NCBI GenBank assembly: GCA_015499985.1 | Contig: JAAAUF010000031.1 | Coordinates: forward strand, 76,297 to 95,546 | DNA length: 19,250 nucleotides | Direction of reading: 5' to 3' | Source: Haplosporangium gracile | Taxonomy: Eukaryota > Mortierellomycota > Mortierellomycetes > Mortierellales > Mortierellaceae | In this document: positions 9,690 to 19,250 of the stretch, one piece after another | How positions within the stretch are numbered: position 1 is the stretch's first letter | Layout: every line of letters starts with the position of its first letter | The notes under the pieces: model-generated | What the model saw: the letters and a program-made list of their open reading frames with translations, nothing else | Database searches by the model: none | What the model was told of the DNA's origin: nothing | Program-made: the position numbers and the translations under genes

Positions 9690-10533
9690 TCTTGACACCC
9701 TTGCTTTTTTTTTTTTTTGTTCCCTGGTTGTTCTATTCAGCCTCGCTTCTTATTGTTCTCTGTGTTTCCTTCTTTCACTTTTCCTTTCTCCCTTTTTGTC
9801 CATCTCGTTTTTTTTCCTTTCCCTCATTCATTTTTTTTCTTTTCTTAGTTTTCATTTCCCTTCTCTTGACTTTCTTCACTCAGCCGATTGACACCGACAC
9901 ACAAGCTTTGTACCATATATCCGCATATTACTTATCACCCAATTGCTCTCGACTGGACTTGTCTCCTTGGCTTCTTTTTTTATATACCTTCCCATTATTC
10001 GCTTTCTTTTCTTTCTTTCTTCTTCTTCTTTATTACACACTCGTCCTTCCTCCCCTTCCGTCTGTAATCGTTCCCTTTTCCTTTTTCCTTTTTCCTTTTC
10101 TCCCTTTTCTCCCTTTCCTCCCTTTCCTCCCTTTCTTCTTTCTTCTCAACGAACAACAATCCTTCATTTCTTTTGTTTACGATTATCACACGAAAGGACT
10201 CGGCAGAAACGGACTGACCCATTGGACCCGTATTCCAAATCATCCTTCCTTCCCGCCGCCCCATCCTCCCCTCCTTCCCCCTCCCTTCCCTTTCTTTCCC
10301 TTTCCATCCCTCCCTTTCACTCTTTCACCCTTCCTCCCTACACCCTTTCGCCCGTCTTTCATCCTCCGACCCTCTTCATCCTTCTACTACCCTCGTGCAC
10401 ATACACATAAACATATTAAGTCAACCTGCACAACTGACACTCTGCAGAATCAAAAGAAAAAAAGAAAGACGGAGTAGTGTAGTAGTAGCCCTCAACAACA
10501 GCAGCAACTAATCTCACCCTCCCTCGTATCTCA
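9690..10533 (+). promoter_or_regulatory. Pyrimidine-rich promoter/leader of the CH-spectrin-like gene
   Basis: The plus strand is dominated by C and T for about 700 bp, then becomes A-rich (from about 10410) and CAA/CAG-rich just before the ATG at 10534. A TATATA lies at 9981-9986. The long plus-strand ORF spanning 9692-10477 (261 codons) translates almost only to F, L, S and P and is explained by the composition. The stretch probably contains both promoter and 5' UTR; the transcription start cannot be placed. Confidence 0.5.
10071..10147 (+). repeat. 77-nt uninterrupted polypyrimidine tract
   Basis: Every base from 10071 to 10147 is C or T, arranged as loose repeats of CCCTTTTCC and CCCTTTCCT units. 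A second, shorter pure tract is at 10264-10295. Homopurine-homopyrimidine tracts of this kind can adopt triplex structure, but that is general knowledge and is not shown here. Confidence 0.85.
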
Positions 10534-13500
10534 ATGGCATGGCAACTCAAGAACAAGAGACTCCAGCCCCAGGGTCCAGGAGGCTTCCACAACTCTTCCT
10601 CGAACTCCCTCCTCAACAATAACGTCCACAACCTCCTCTCCTCATCCCTCAAATCTCCATCCTCGAATGCAAACACCCTCACTGGTGGCCTCCACAACAA
10701 TCCCGCAAGTCATCTCGCCAATCATCTCGACGCTTCCGAAGACATGGTCCGCCAATTCGCCGCATCCCAAATCGACACCCAAAAGACAGCCTTTATGCGC
10801 TGGGTCAATGTCCAGCTGGCCACAACAACCACCTATAGCCCGATGACGACGATCGAGAAGGACCTCAAGGATGGAAAGCGACTTATTGGTTTGCTAGAGG
10901 TTGTCTCAAAGGAACCGCTCAAGCCTGAGCGCGGCAATATGCGTATCCACCAGATGGCCAATGTCTCCAAGGCGCTGTCTTTTCTGGAAAAGAAGACGGA
11001 CGAGCCATTGCAGTCGATTGGTAACGAGGATATCGTCGACGGCAATGTCAAGTTGACGTTGGGTCTTATTTGGATTATTATTTACCGTTTCCAAATCCAG
11101 CATATCGCCAACACCATGACCGAGATCTACCCAAGTCTCCTCAACGACATGAACTCTATGGTAATCACTTTTTCTCTCTACTTTTTTTTTCGTTTCTCGA
11201 CACCACCACCATCTACCACTCGACTTATTGACGCCTCCTAAAAACGATCCATTGTTGCAACTGAATCTATTAATTTATTATGGTTCAACAGAGAGCCCTT
11301 GCCTTGCTCACACTCTCCCCATCCCAATTCACTTCACTCCATTTCACACCCATGTCCATATGGCCGCTTTGTTCTCTCCTTCTCTCTCCTTCATTCTTTG
11401 AATCGCTTACCTCACACGTCGATCGCCTCTCTATCAACAAGTCACTAACCACCAACAATAATAATGATAACAATACGAACAAATAGGAAGAGGAGTCAGT
11501 AGTAAACCAGAAAAAGAAAAAGGGCGCCTCGCAACACCAGGTCGATGCCAAGCAGGCTCTCCTCCGCTGGGTCCGCCTACAACTCGAAGACTACTCCGAC
11601 ATTATCCCTCCTATCCAGGATTTCCACCGATCATGGAAGACAGGCGTCGCCTTTGCCGCGCTTATCCATCGACATGACCCCGACATCCTCCCCGATTTTT
11701 ACAACTCTATCCTCCAGGCCTCCCATGAGACCATCGAACAATCTCGCAAAACTCTTACAACGGCCTTCGACGCTGCCTTTGAGCGGATGACCCTCCCTCG
11801 ACTCTTGGACCCAGAAGATTTAGTTGATGTTGAAACGCCCGACGAACGATCTATTATGACCTACGTCTCGGAATACTATCTCGTCATGTCCAAACACCAA
11901 CAGGAACAGGACCCAGTCATCTCAGAGGAGCTTCATATAGTCCGTCAACAGGCTAAAGAACATCGTGTAACATCCGCAGAGGAAGACTTACAGGCACAGC
12001 TGCAACAGACACAGGAGAAAGAGGAACGCAAGAAGCAAGAGGAGCTGGAAGAACTTGAGCGTATCCGACTCCGTCGTATGGAAATCGAAGGCTGGTCTAT
12101 TCGTGCTGTCGAAAGAGCCCGTGAGGAGGAGGAGGCTCGTAGGAAACGCAGAGAGGAGGAGGAAGAAAAGAATCTGCAACGAAAACTGAAGCGAGAGGCA
12201 CGAGAGCGCGAAAAGGCAATTCTGTATGAGCAAACTTATGGAAAGCCTCCAAGAGGCGCCGCGACTACAACTGCTCAGGGTGATGAGGAGGAAGATGGCG
12301 GCGTTGCAGGCGAGGATGGTGTGCATGGCGAGCATGGATTCTTAAAAGCGGCACCAATACCCATGGACCCTGAGGAGTTGGCAAGGCGACAGACTGAGCT
12401 GGATGAGAAGCTGGAGCAGTATTTGCACCATGTCCAGGATCTGTTGGACTGGGTCCAACGTCAGGATGAGAACTTGCCACCAACACCCGACACCACTGCA
12501 CCCTTGGACCGGTCTCGAGACCTCGACCAGTTCAAGCTCGAAGTTCAGCAGGCAGAGGAGGCTAGGAGGCGCAAGGAGGACGATTTTTCGCTTGTACACT
12601 CTATCCGCGATGAGGTCCTCGATTTCGAATCTCCTGAGCTTACCACTGAGCAGGTCGCCCATGTCGAGGAGAGGTGGCAGGAACTGGATACCCTATGGAC
12701 CGCCTTCAGCAAACGAACCTCGGGAGCCATGGATGCCGTCCAGGAGATTCAATGGATCGTCGAGTGTTCGCAAGAGATTGACCGTATTCTCAGCGACTTG
12801 CAGCGATTCCAGGAACAGCTCCAACTCACTGCGGAAAAGCGCTCGCTCGACTCTCTCCAAGACCGCTCTCAAGGATCCGTGCTCGACCATCAGGAGTCCA
12901 ACGTCGTCTCGATCAAACTCCTCTGGAAGAGATACACGGACACTTTGTCCAAGATTCTGGTCTCGGAGACCTTTACCCCTCCAACCCACCTCGCCCAACA
13001 AAACGAACAAGTCACTACTGTCGACCTTCCCAACCTCGGATCTCTTATCGTCGAGGCACACAACAATCTGTCGAACGACCGCTTGCTCCAGACGTTCCTG
13101 TACACCTTTGTGCTCTCGGAGGAGTGGATTGAAAAGAGTGTCGAATTGCTCGTCAGTCTCAGAGACCCTAGCTTTGTCTCCAAGGATGTCTGGAGGTCGG
13201 GCGAGACTGTTAAGGACTTTTTGGTCAGAGACATATCTCGGGATGACCACCTCGACAAGTACCGGAACGACATGACCGAGCGCCAGGTTCGCCTGGAGGA
13301 GGAAAGGACAAAGCTGCACGAGTTCCGGTCAACAGGATTCGAGAAGCTGGATCAGGAGGCGCAGGCGGTTATTGCAGGAGTCGAGGAGACTCAAGATATC
13401 ACAGCCCCTGAGACGGTCGCCGCGATCGAGAAGAAGATGAGCGGAGTCAAGACCCGCTTGGACCAGGTTGAGACAATGTTGCCTAAGGAATTGGATCGGT

Positions 13501-16500
13501 GCGCATATGCCTCACGTGTGCTCGACTATCTGGAGGCTGCTCGCTCGACTCAGGCGCTGTTGGAGACGGCGTTCAATGCAGTTAACAACTGGGTCCTGAC
13601 CCAACCGGGCACTGAGGCTGAGGAGACTGTCAGCAAGGTGACCAACAGCCTAGCTCAATTAGAGGCGACTTTCAAGAGCGCAAATGTTCAGCCTGCCGTG
13701 TGGGACTCAATCCAGATCCGTCACAAGGGATTGTCCAATCTTGTCAGGGACCTGTCGTCGTGTCTTCGGGAGAAGCAGGAGATTTTGATTGCTGACAAGC
13801 AGATGAAGGAGTTCCTGGATGTCACCCAGTCCTGCCAGATGACCCTCCGCGAGTTCCGTGCGCACCTCTACTGTGATACACCTTTCAAGGGCATGATCTC
13901 GGAGGACACCACACCCTTTGAAGAGTTTGCTTCCATGGTCACTCGAGTCGGTCAGGAGTTCATTGTCTTTGAGGAGGCCAACTACAACAAGTATCAGGAT
14001 ATGGCGGCCGCGATGACCGCTTCTTCCACTGCTGCAGGATCCAGACAGGACCCGACTGTTGTGCAGAACAAAATCACCAGTGTCCGTCGACTCTTTGACG
14101 ACATTCGAGCTTTGAGAATCGATCGCGAGCGGGATGTGGTCAACCTGGCCGAATGTCGCCATGTCATTACGACTCTCAAGCGACTGGATGCCGATCTGGC
14201 GATTGTCGACAACCGTTTGACAGCTTTGGAAATTACGGATCCGGACCAGAAGCAGACTCTCAACGGGTTGGTCGATCAGGCCAGCCAGCTTGCGAACGAA
14301 TTCTTGTTGATTGAGCAAGGGCCCGTCTTCCGCTTCATTAACCAGGATGTTTCCTGCGCGCCTTTGCTCAAGGAGATTCGTGAGCGTCAGGCCCACATTG
14401 TGCAGATGCAGACTCGTCTCAGTCTAGGATTGGAGATTGGCGAACAGTGGGGGCTCTTGTGGGACCAGTTCACGGACCGTGTCAAGACCCTGCAGCAGTA
14501 CCTAGATGAATCCGAGATTGAGATCCGGGGACGCGGCCTCAATTCAATCGACGGGTTAGCGGATGGCGATTCAAACTGGAAGAAGACCGAGGATGAGCTC
14601 CACGACGCCGAGGCAGCCAATAACAAGACCCAAACCAGTTTGAATGAGTTCAAGAGACAGCGCATGTTGGAATTGTCGAACCTCAAGGTTGCCCTTCACC
14701 AGTCGGTTCAGCTTTCTGGTGGGATCGAGTCTTTGGACCAGATCAGGACGGGGCAGTACCATGAGGCTGAGCGGATGCAGCAGAAATTGAGGGAGCACCT
14801 CCAGCGTTTGTATCTATTGAACAATCAGGAGGGTTTCCAGCTCGAGATCCTTGGACAGCGTCTTGTGTGGTCCCAGCAGCTTGCTGAATCTGAGGTCCAC
14901 CTCGCCAAATCCACTATTGCTTGCCAAGGTAATTTTTTGTGATTGTTTTTTCTAATTATTATGGTGGTGTTTAAGGATAAGGACCACACAACTAACGAAA
15001 TGCTTATTTTTTTGCAACAAATAGCCACTGTCGAGGAGTACACCCAGCTCATTGCCAAGTGCCAGCAGAGCGACAGCACCGCAGGTATGTCGCCTTCGAC
15101 TTTGTTCCTTTTTTTAGTGAAAGGACAATCTATCGGACAAAAATGTGAAAGGGACAAAGGCCTAATATACTCACGCCGCTTTACTTAAAAACAGATTTGA
15201 ATGCAAAGGCAGTAGAGCAGTTGAAGCAGAAGATGGATCAGATCTCCTCCTCAGCAGCAACCCAAAAGGAGGCCTCGATGGATGTTACCCTCACAATCTA
15301 CGACTCGCTCGCAGAACTCGCCACCATGCCCGCACCAGGAGAGTCGGCCGACTCACCCGAGGTTCAGGCGAAGAAGGTGCCCCTCCATCTTGAGGTGGAG
15401 CTTTACGAGTACAAGTCCCGGTACGCCATGCTGGACCATCATTTGGAGTATGCACGTCAGGTGGTCGAGCACGCTATTCAGATGGCGTCGTTTGTCCGCA
15501 TGATTGATGCCATGGATAGTGGGTTCTTGAGAATGGAGACGGAGCTCAAGGCCGAGCGGGAAGCGAACCCCAAGACGATCGAGAAGATGAACGCTATCCG
15601 GAACGAGCTTGTAGATTTGACAGAGAGACAGCGAACGGTTGTCAAGATGCCCAAACCTGTGGACAAGGTCTCGGAGGTCTATACCGAGTCCCAGCAGAGC
15701 ACTCGGGCCCATTTGGAGAAGGTGCTGGCGTCTCGTCTGGAGCGTAGTGCGCAGTTGAGCAAGAATTTGGACCCGTACTTGACTGGGTTCCAGGCCCTTC
15801 TGGCGTACCAGAACGGACTCCGTCAGCTGTATCAGACCCTGAATGAGCATGACCGGTGGGTCACGCAGTCAAACCAGAAGGTCCAGTCGACTCATGAGCA
15901 GATCAAGCAAATGTTCTCGTCCTGGCCCGGAGACGAGCTCGAACAGCGCAAGTACCATAACCACGAGTCGATGGTGGTCTTTGATGTGGACGAGCAGGTC
16001 GTTGTCGACGAGTTGGATGTCTTGATGGACGAGATGGAGAAGGAGTTTGCGCATGTCCAGACCAAGAAGCAAGGATTTGAAGAGACTAAGGAGCATATCA
16101 AGGTTGCGCTTTTGGGCGCGACTGTACACTCCAAGCAGTTGAGGATGGAACTGGAGTGGTTTGCTGAGAACTTGACCGGCAGGATCGAGCAGCTCGAAAC
16201 AGGAATCCGGACACGATCGTTGCAGTTGTTGGCGTTGGAGAAGCGTGCGGCGTGGGAGAAGGAGATTGAAGTCGCCAGATCGTGGTTCAAGGATTTCGCC
16301 AAGGCTGTCATCCTCTTCGCGCGTGAGCAGTCTCGATGGAAGTCCAAGCACAAGCGTTCAGGCGACGACGACAACATGTCCCTCCGCTCTGTCAAGACCA
16401 CCGCCTCTCGGATTCAAGTCGATCGGTTGGGACTGTCCGTGATTGAGTTTGAGGATCAGGTCGAGGTGTTCGAGACCGAGTCGCGCCCCAGTGTTGACAG

Positions 16501-17067
16501 GGCTTGGTCAGAGCTGTGTTCGGCTTTGGCAATCATTGCTCGGTCGATCCCGGACGAGTTCCAGAACCGTCAACATGCTTTGGGTAGAGACTTTGAGGAA
16601 ATGCGGAAGCAGGTCAGCATGAGTGCTGTTATTGTGACGCAGCGTAGGTCATTGGAGGACATGGCATTGAGATTAGAGTCGTTGGAGCATTTGGATGGCC
16701 TCAAGGACGAGTTGAAGGAGGAGATGAAGTCCAACGGTAACGGCAACCACGGCAATGGTAACGGCAACAGCAATGTCTATGCCTACGGAAATGGCCAGGG
16801 CAACGGTAAGGTCGCTCCTACTCACCTTGCTGTCCTTAACTCTAAGGAGGGCAAGTATGGCTCCGACGCCGTCAGCACCAAAACCAAAGGTATGCATGCT
16901 ACCCACTTTTTTTTTTTTTTTGTTCCAGTTGTTCCTTTTTGTCATTGCATGATGCTCCTCCCAATGCGTGGATATTAACATCCCATATTCTATATTCTTT
17001 GACATGAAAAACAGAGAAAAAATGGAGCCGATTCCAGGCTAAGGTCAAGAAGCTCACCAGACGCTAA
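10534..17067 (+). CDS. Large actinin-type CH-domain, spectrin-like cytoskeletal protein (5 exons, 1958 aa)
   Basis: Probably an F-actin-binding scaffold or crosslinker. Exons are 10534-11160, 11487-14928, 15025-15084, 15195-16889 and 17015-17067 (5877 nt, in frame). Residues 1-75 are a low-complexity Asn/Ser-rich head. CH1 is at about 80-190 and ends with IVDGNVKLTLGLIWIII, as in alpha-actinin. CH2 is at about 230-341, with QDFHRSWKTGVAFAALIHRH, LLDPEDLVDVETPDE and IMTYVSEYY. A charged E/K/R coiled coil follows (about 370-455), then an acidic Gly-rich linker (about 474-494). From about 500 to 1885 the protein is almost wholly helical and spectrin-like: DLLDWVQ with W531, and VEERWQELDTLW with W606 near helix A and helix C tryptophan positions. 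An Asn/Gly repeat (about 1889-1915) and a basic tail KKWSRFQAKVKKLTRR end the protein. There are no EF hands, PH, GAS2 or KASH domain, so it is not a standard alpha-actinin, spectrin or nesprin. The start ATG has a poor context (T at -3). The family of the rod is inferred by eye. Confidence 0.88.
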
Positions 17068-17357
17068 GCCAGCCGATCAACCATCCCAAAAGTTAGAATG
17101 TGGACGAAGACGAATGTTATTTTTTTTTTTTGTTTCAATACCTATACCCTCCCCAACCAACACTACCACCCACACTTTACAACAAACCAACAACCATCAA
17201 ATGGGGTTATGTATTTACTTCTTACCCCGCACTCTTTTTGTTATGACCCTCAAAAAGAAATTTTAATGACCCCCTAAAACTTATTTTAGTTTGTGATGAA
17301 TTCCTAATGACCTTCCTACCAACAACAATAACAAGCATACAAAAAAATAAGCTGAAT

Positions 17358-17363
17358 AATAAA
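17358..17363 (+). terminator. Candidate polyadenylation signal of the CH-spectrin-like gene
   Basis: This is the first AATAAA after the stop codon, 290 bp downstream and in A/T-rich DNA. A 3' UTR of that length is possible but longer than usual for a fungus, so a non-canonical site closer to the stop is equally plausible. Confidence 0.3.
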
Positions 17364-17960
17364 CGCATAATTATAAATTTTACTTCTGTTCCTGAAAGGA
17401 ACGACCAATGAGTGCAGCGGGAGATGGGGAGGGGAGAAGTGAGTGTGAGGCAGGTACCTTGGTAGTGACAAAGAAGGGACAGAGTGAGGGGGGAGGAGAT
17501 TAAGGGAAGTGTGGTTTCCAACTTGGGTGTGCATCGTTTTGAGTGGATCTTTCAGGTTGGATGGCTTTTTATTTCTTTTTCTTTGTGTTGCTACAATTTG
17601 AAATTTTCTTTTGCTTGACATAGACACAGACCGCGCCGTACGTACTAAAAGAAACAAAAAGGGCGACTTAAGGCTTTTTCTTGTGCTTAGAAAAAATTTA
17701 GGACAGGTAGAAGAGAAGTAGAGAAATGAACGACAAATGCAGAGGGGAGGTAAAGAAACGAACAACAAAAGCAGAAAACAAGAAATTGTAAAGAGGGGTT
17801 GTTGACGATAATGAGGATCCAAGGACTACAATGACGGGAAAGATTAACATACGCTAAATTACGCAAAAGGAGATCGGCGCGCGTCCTTTTACGAACAACG
17901 AAAAGCCCGGTTTTTAGATTTTGTCAAAGCGGAAAGAAATAAATAAGGCCCCAGTCGGAT

Positions 17961-17990
<30 letters not shown>
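17961..17990 (+). repeat. C8 run followed by (TC)11 microsatellite
   Basis: Eight C (17961-17968) run straight into eleven perfect TC units (17969-17990), in a T/C-rich stretch that goes on to about 18060. It is a likely polymorphic marker. Confidence 0.95.
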
Positions 17991-17991
<1 letters not shown>

Positions 17992-18398
17992 TTCCCTCTT
18001 CCACCTTTTGCGCTTTTTTTTTTTTTGCTCCAATGTCATCACCTACACCCGTCTCCCTCTGAATCTACCTGCAAACTACTCTCTCTCAGTATCTCTCGTT
18101 TCCTATTACAAAAACACGTAACCATTTTGACATCTTAATCAAACAACAACTTACAAGTTGGCATCCCCTCTTCATCGACAGGCCATGCTCGGGGCGGCGC
18201 AGCTAAACGTCGGTATATCAATCATCCCCTCCATCCTTCCTACTTCTCTAAACAATACACTTTTTTCTCTGCATTAATTTCAGTGAACCGCCGAAAATCA
18301 ATGTGAACTAACCTCTTTTTTCTTTATCGTCTCCTAACCATCAAAAATTAGATCTAGGTGCGCTTAGTATCTAGTGTACAGGGGCGCAGTGATGGAGG

Positions 18399-18436
18399 CG
18401 TGGGAATGGTGGCAACGCGTGAGAATGGTGGCATCG
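18399..18436 (+). repeat. Two tandem copies of a 19-bp unit
   Basis: The units 18399-18417 and 18418-18436 share the core GAATGGTGGCA and differ at two positions. No coding or known regulatory role is evident. Confidence 0.8.
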
Positions 18437-18513
18437 CAGGAGACAGTCTACAATACTGTCACATCAGTCTATTTAGTTAGATTCCCTCACATCCTATGCA
18501 CATCTCGACATTA

Positions 18514-18612
18514 TCAATACAGAACTATTGTAGCATATCCAGTAATGATCCCAATGATGAATAAAAACCTTATTTCATTGGCATCAAAGCGAAAAAAAAA
18601 ATTCTGTATTGA
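18514..18612. repeat. 11-bp perfect inverted repeat with a 77-bp spacer
   Basis: TCAATACAGAA (18514-18524) is matched by TTCTGTATTGA (18602-18612). The arms flank an A/T-rich segment with an A9 run. It lies just beyond the possible 3' end of the minus-strand ORF at 18627-18881. It is short enough to be chance; no transposon features accompany it. Confidence 0.5.
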
Positions 18613-18626
18613 AACTACAGTTTATT

Positions 18627-18881
18627 CTATGTGCTATCGTCCTCGTCAGAGCTGTCGGGGGCGGAGGAGAGGGACGATACGAAACTACCATCGAGTGAAC
18701 ATATCTTGTATTTGTCTTTTTGGTATGGCACATGGAGATGATCCATTATTCGCTGAATTCCTCTTACGATCTGTCTTTGATTCAGGATAATGATCCTGAA
18801 GTAGGATGTGCTGGAGACGTAGCAGCTGCTTTTTTTTGATTGGCCCGATCGAGATCTCCGATTCAAAATTCGTCGATCCAT
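18627..18881 (-). CDS. Doubtful small ORF, 84 codons, possibly a decayed or partial gene
   Basis: I do not recognise this protein. It is basic in the N-terminal half (MDRRILNRRSRSGQSKK) and ends in a Ser/Asp-rich acidic tail (SSAPDSSDEDDST). The frame stays open upstream of the ATG to a TAA near 18935, which would add about 20 residues. An AATAAA (minus strand, 18621-18626) touches the stop codon. A run of eight A inside the ORF separates it from a second open frame that continues for about 47 codons, so a frameshifted relic is possible. It could be a real small gene, the last exon of a gene, or noncoding DNA. Confidence 0.2.
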   Translation of the reverse strand: MDRRILNRRSRSGQSKKSSCYVSSTSYFRIIILNQRQIVRGIQRIMDHLHVPYQKDKYKICSLDGSFVSSLSSAPDSSDEDDST

Positions 18882-19250
18882 CGCTTCCCTCGTTTGGTCA
18901 AACTTACGATGTTTAAGAAGTAGTAGACTGGATGTGCCGACGACTTAGCAGCTCATGTCCCCTGTTCACATAACACTTGAACGATGAATATAATAAATCC
19001 TTGAAGTCATTTGCACCAGATAAAAACAAAGAGGGAGCACTCAAAGCAATGATTGTTTTTTCTCCATTTGCATAATACTAAATTTTCAACTGAAGGATGA
19101 ATTTGGGGTGGTAAAGCTTTTCTTTTATCCTTTTGTCTGTATTTTTTTTATATAATGACGTAATAGTGCCGACTTGGGATTTCGCATCATCGACAGAGAC
19201 CTGGCCTGATGTGAGAACAGGTCAATCTTTGAGCTGATCAGGTCAGTTGG
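18882..19250 (-). other. Right-edge region with promoter-like elements facing left
   Basis: On the minus strand a TTACGTCA (CRE-like, 19156-19163) sits directly against TTATATAA (19148-19155), a pair resembling an upstream element plus TATA box. Several short minus-strand upstream reading frames lie between these and the 84-codon ORF. Nothing else in the last 370 bp looks like a gene. Both words are partly palindromic, so direction is uncertain. Confidence 0.25.

Larger units (their letters stand above)
17068..18626. other. 3' flank of the CH-spectrin-like gene and noncoding DNA
   Basis: This stretch holds the 3' UTR of the large gene, several homopolymer runs and CT-rich tracts. The 168-codon minus-strand ORF at 17316-17822 translates to low-complexity L, F, S and P-rich sequence with no family resemblance, reflecting purine-rich plus-strand DNA. 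Intron-like 3' ends (branch-like CTAAC followed by a T-rich tract and TTAG) occur at about 18308-18351, but no coding exon follows. I see no gene. Confidence 0.5.

Noticed and set aside
9692..10477. 261-codon plus-strand ORF (and the 155-codon ORF overlapping it)
   Set aside because: The translation is almost only F, L, S and P, and is fully explained by CT-rich DNA that rarely makes stop codons.
11161..11486. Alternative exon after the CAG at 11289-11291 in intron 1 of the large gene
   Set aside because: It reads without family resemblance to a TAG at 11484-11486 and would remove CH2 and the rod; the acceptor at 11485-11486 restores CH2 in frame.
12403..13275. 290-codon plus-strand ORF within the large gene
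   Set aside because: Out-of-frame shadow of the long CH-spectrin-like exon; Ser/Arg-rich translation typical of a shifted frame.
12693..13319. 208-codon minus-strand ORF opposite the large gene
   Set aside because: Antisense shadow; the sense frame is continuous and recognisable while this one has no family content.
17316..17822. 168-codon minus-strand ORF
   Set aside because: Low-complexity L/F/S/P/R translation with no motif; it reflects purine-rich plus-strand DNA downstream of the large gene.
18374..18790. 138-codon plus-strand ORF at the right end
   Set aside because: No recognisable motif, it crosses simple repeats and an A9 run, and it overlaps the slightly better minus-strand candidate.
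1..19250. CRISPR arrays, rRNA, intact transposons, viral genes or a defence-type gene cluster
   Set aside because: No regularly spaced repeats, transposase or reverse-transcriptase motifs, rRNA sequence or clustered accessory genes were seen; the window is ordinary fungal chromosomal DNA.

Overview
The window is nuclear DNA of a filamentous, early-diverging fungus. Genes are split by many short GT-AG introns (about 95-350 bp), acceptors mostly read TAG or CAG with T-rich 3' ends, and intergenic DNA is rich in poly-T and CT runs. The general style and the protein sequences suggest a Mortierella-like member of Mucoromycota. That placement is an inference, since no rRNA or other marker is present.

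Layout: (1) 411-3152, plus strand, six exons: cytosolic methionyl-tRNA synthetase (666 aa) with a C-terminal WHEP domain. (2) 3484-5432, minus strand, seven exons: proteasome ubiquitin receptor Rpn10/S5a (381 aa, vWA domain plus two UIMs), convergent with gene 1. (3) 6208-7950, minus strand, five exons: soluble inorganic pyrophosphatase (296 aa). (4) 7951-10533: about 2.6 kb without a recognisable gene, ending in a very pyrimidine-rich stretch that probably holds the promoter and leader of gene 4. (5) 10534-17067, plus strand, five exons: a 1958-aa cytoskeletal protein with two actinin-type calponin-homology domains, a charged coiled coil, a long spectrin-like helical rod, an Asn/Gly-rich linker and a short basic tail. 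(6) 17068-19250: mostly noncoding, with simple repeats and one doubtful 84-codon minus-strand ORF.

All four main gene models were built by hand from splice sites. Each gives an intact frame across every junction, and the exon sums divide by three (2001, 1146, 891 and 5877 nt). The first three are housekeeping genes. MetRS releases pyrophosphate and inorganic pyrophosphatase removes it, but nothing in the sequence shows that their neighbourhood is functional. I saw no operon-like system, CRISPR array, rRNA, credible tRNA or intact transposon. The most notable item is the large CH-CH-spectrin-like protein. Next are the WHEP domain on a MetRS that lacks the N-terminal GST-like domain, an in-frame alternative acceptor beside its HIGH motif, and the two tiny first exons of RPN10.
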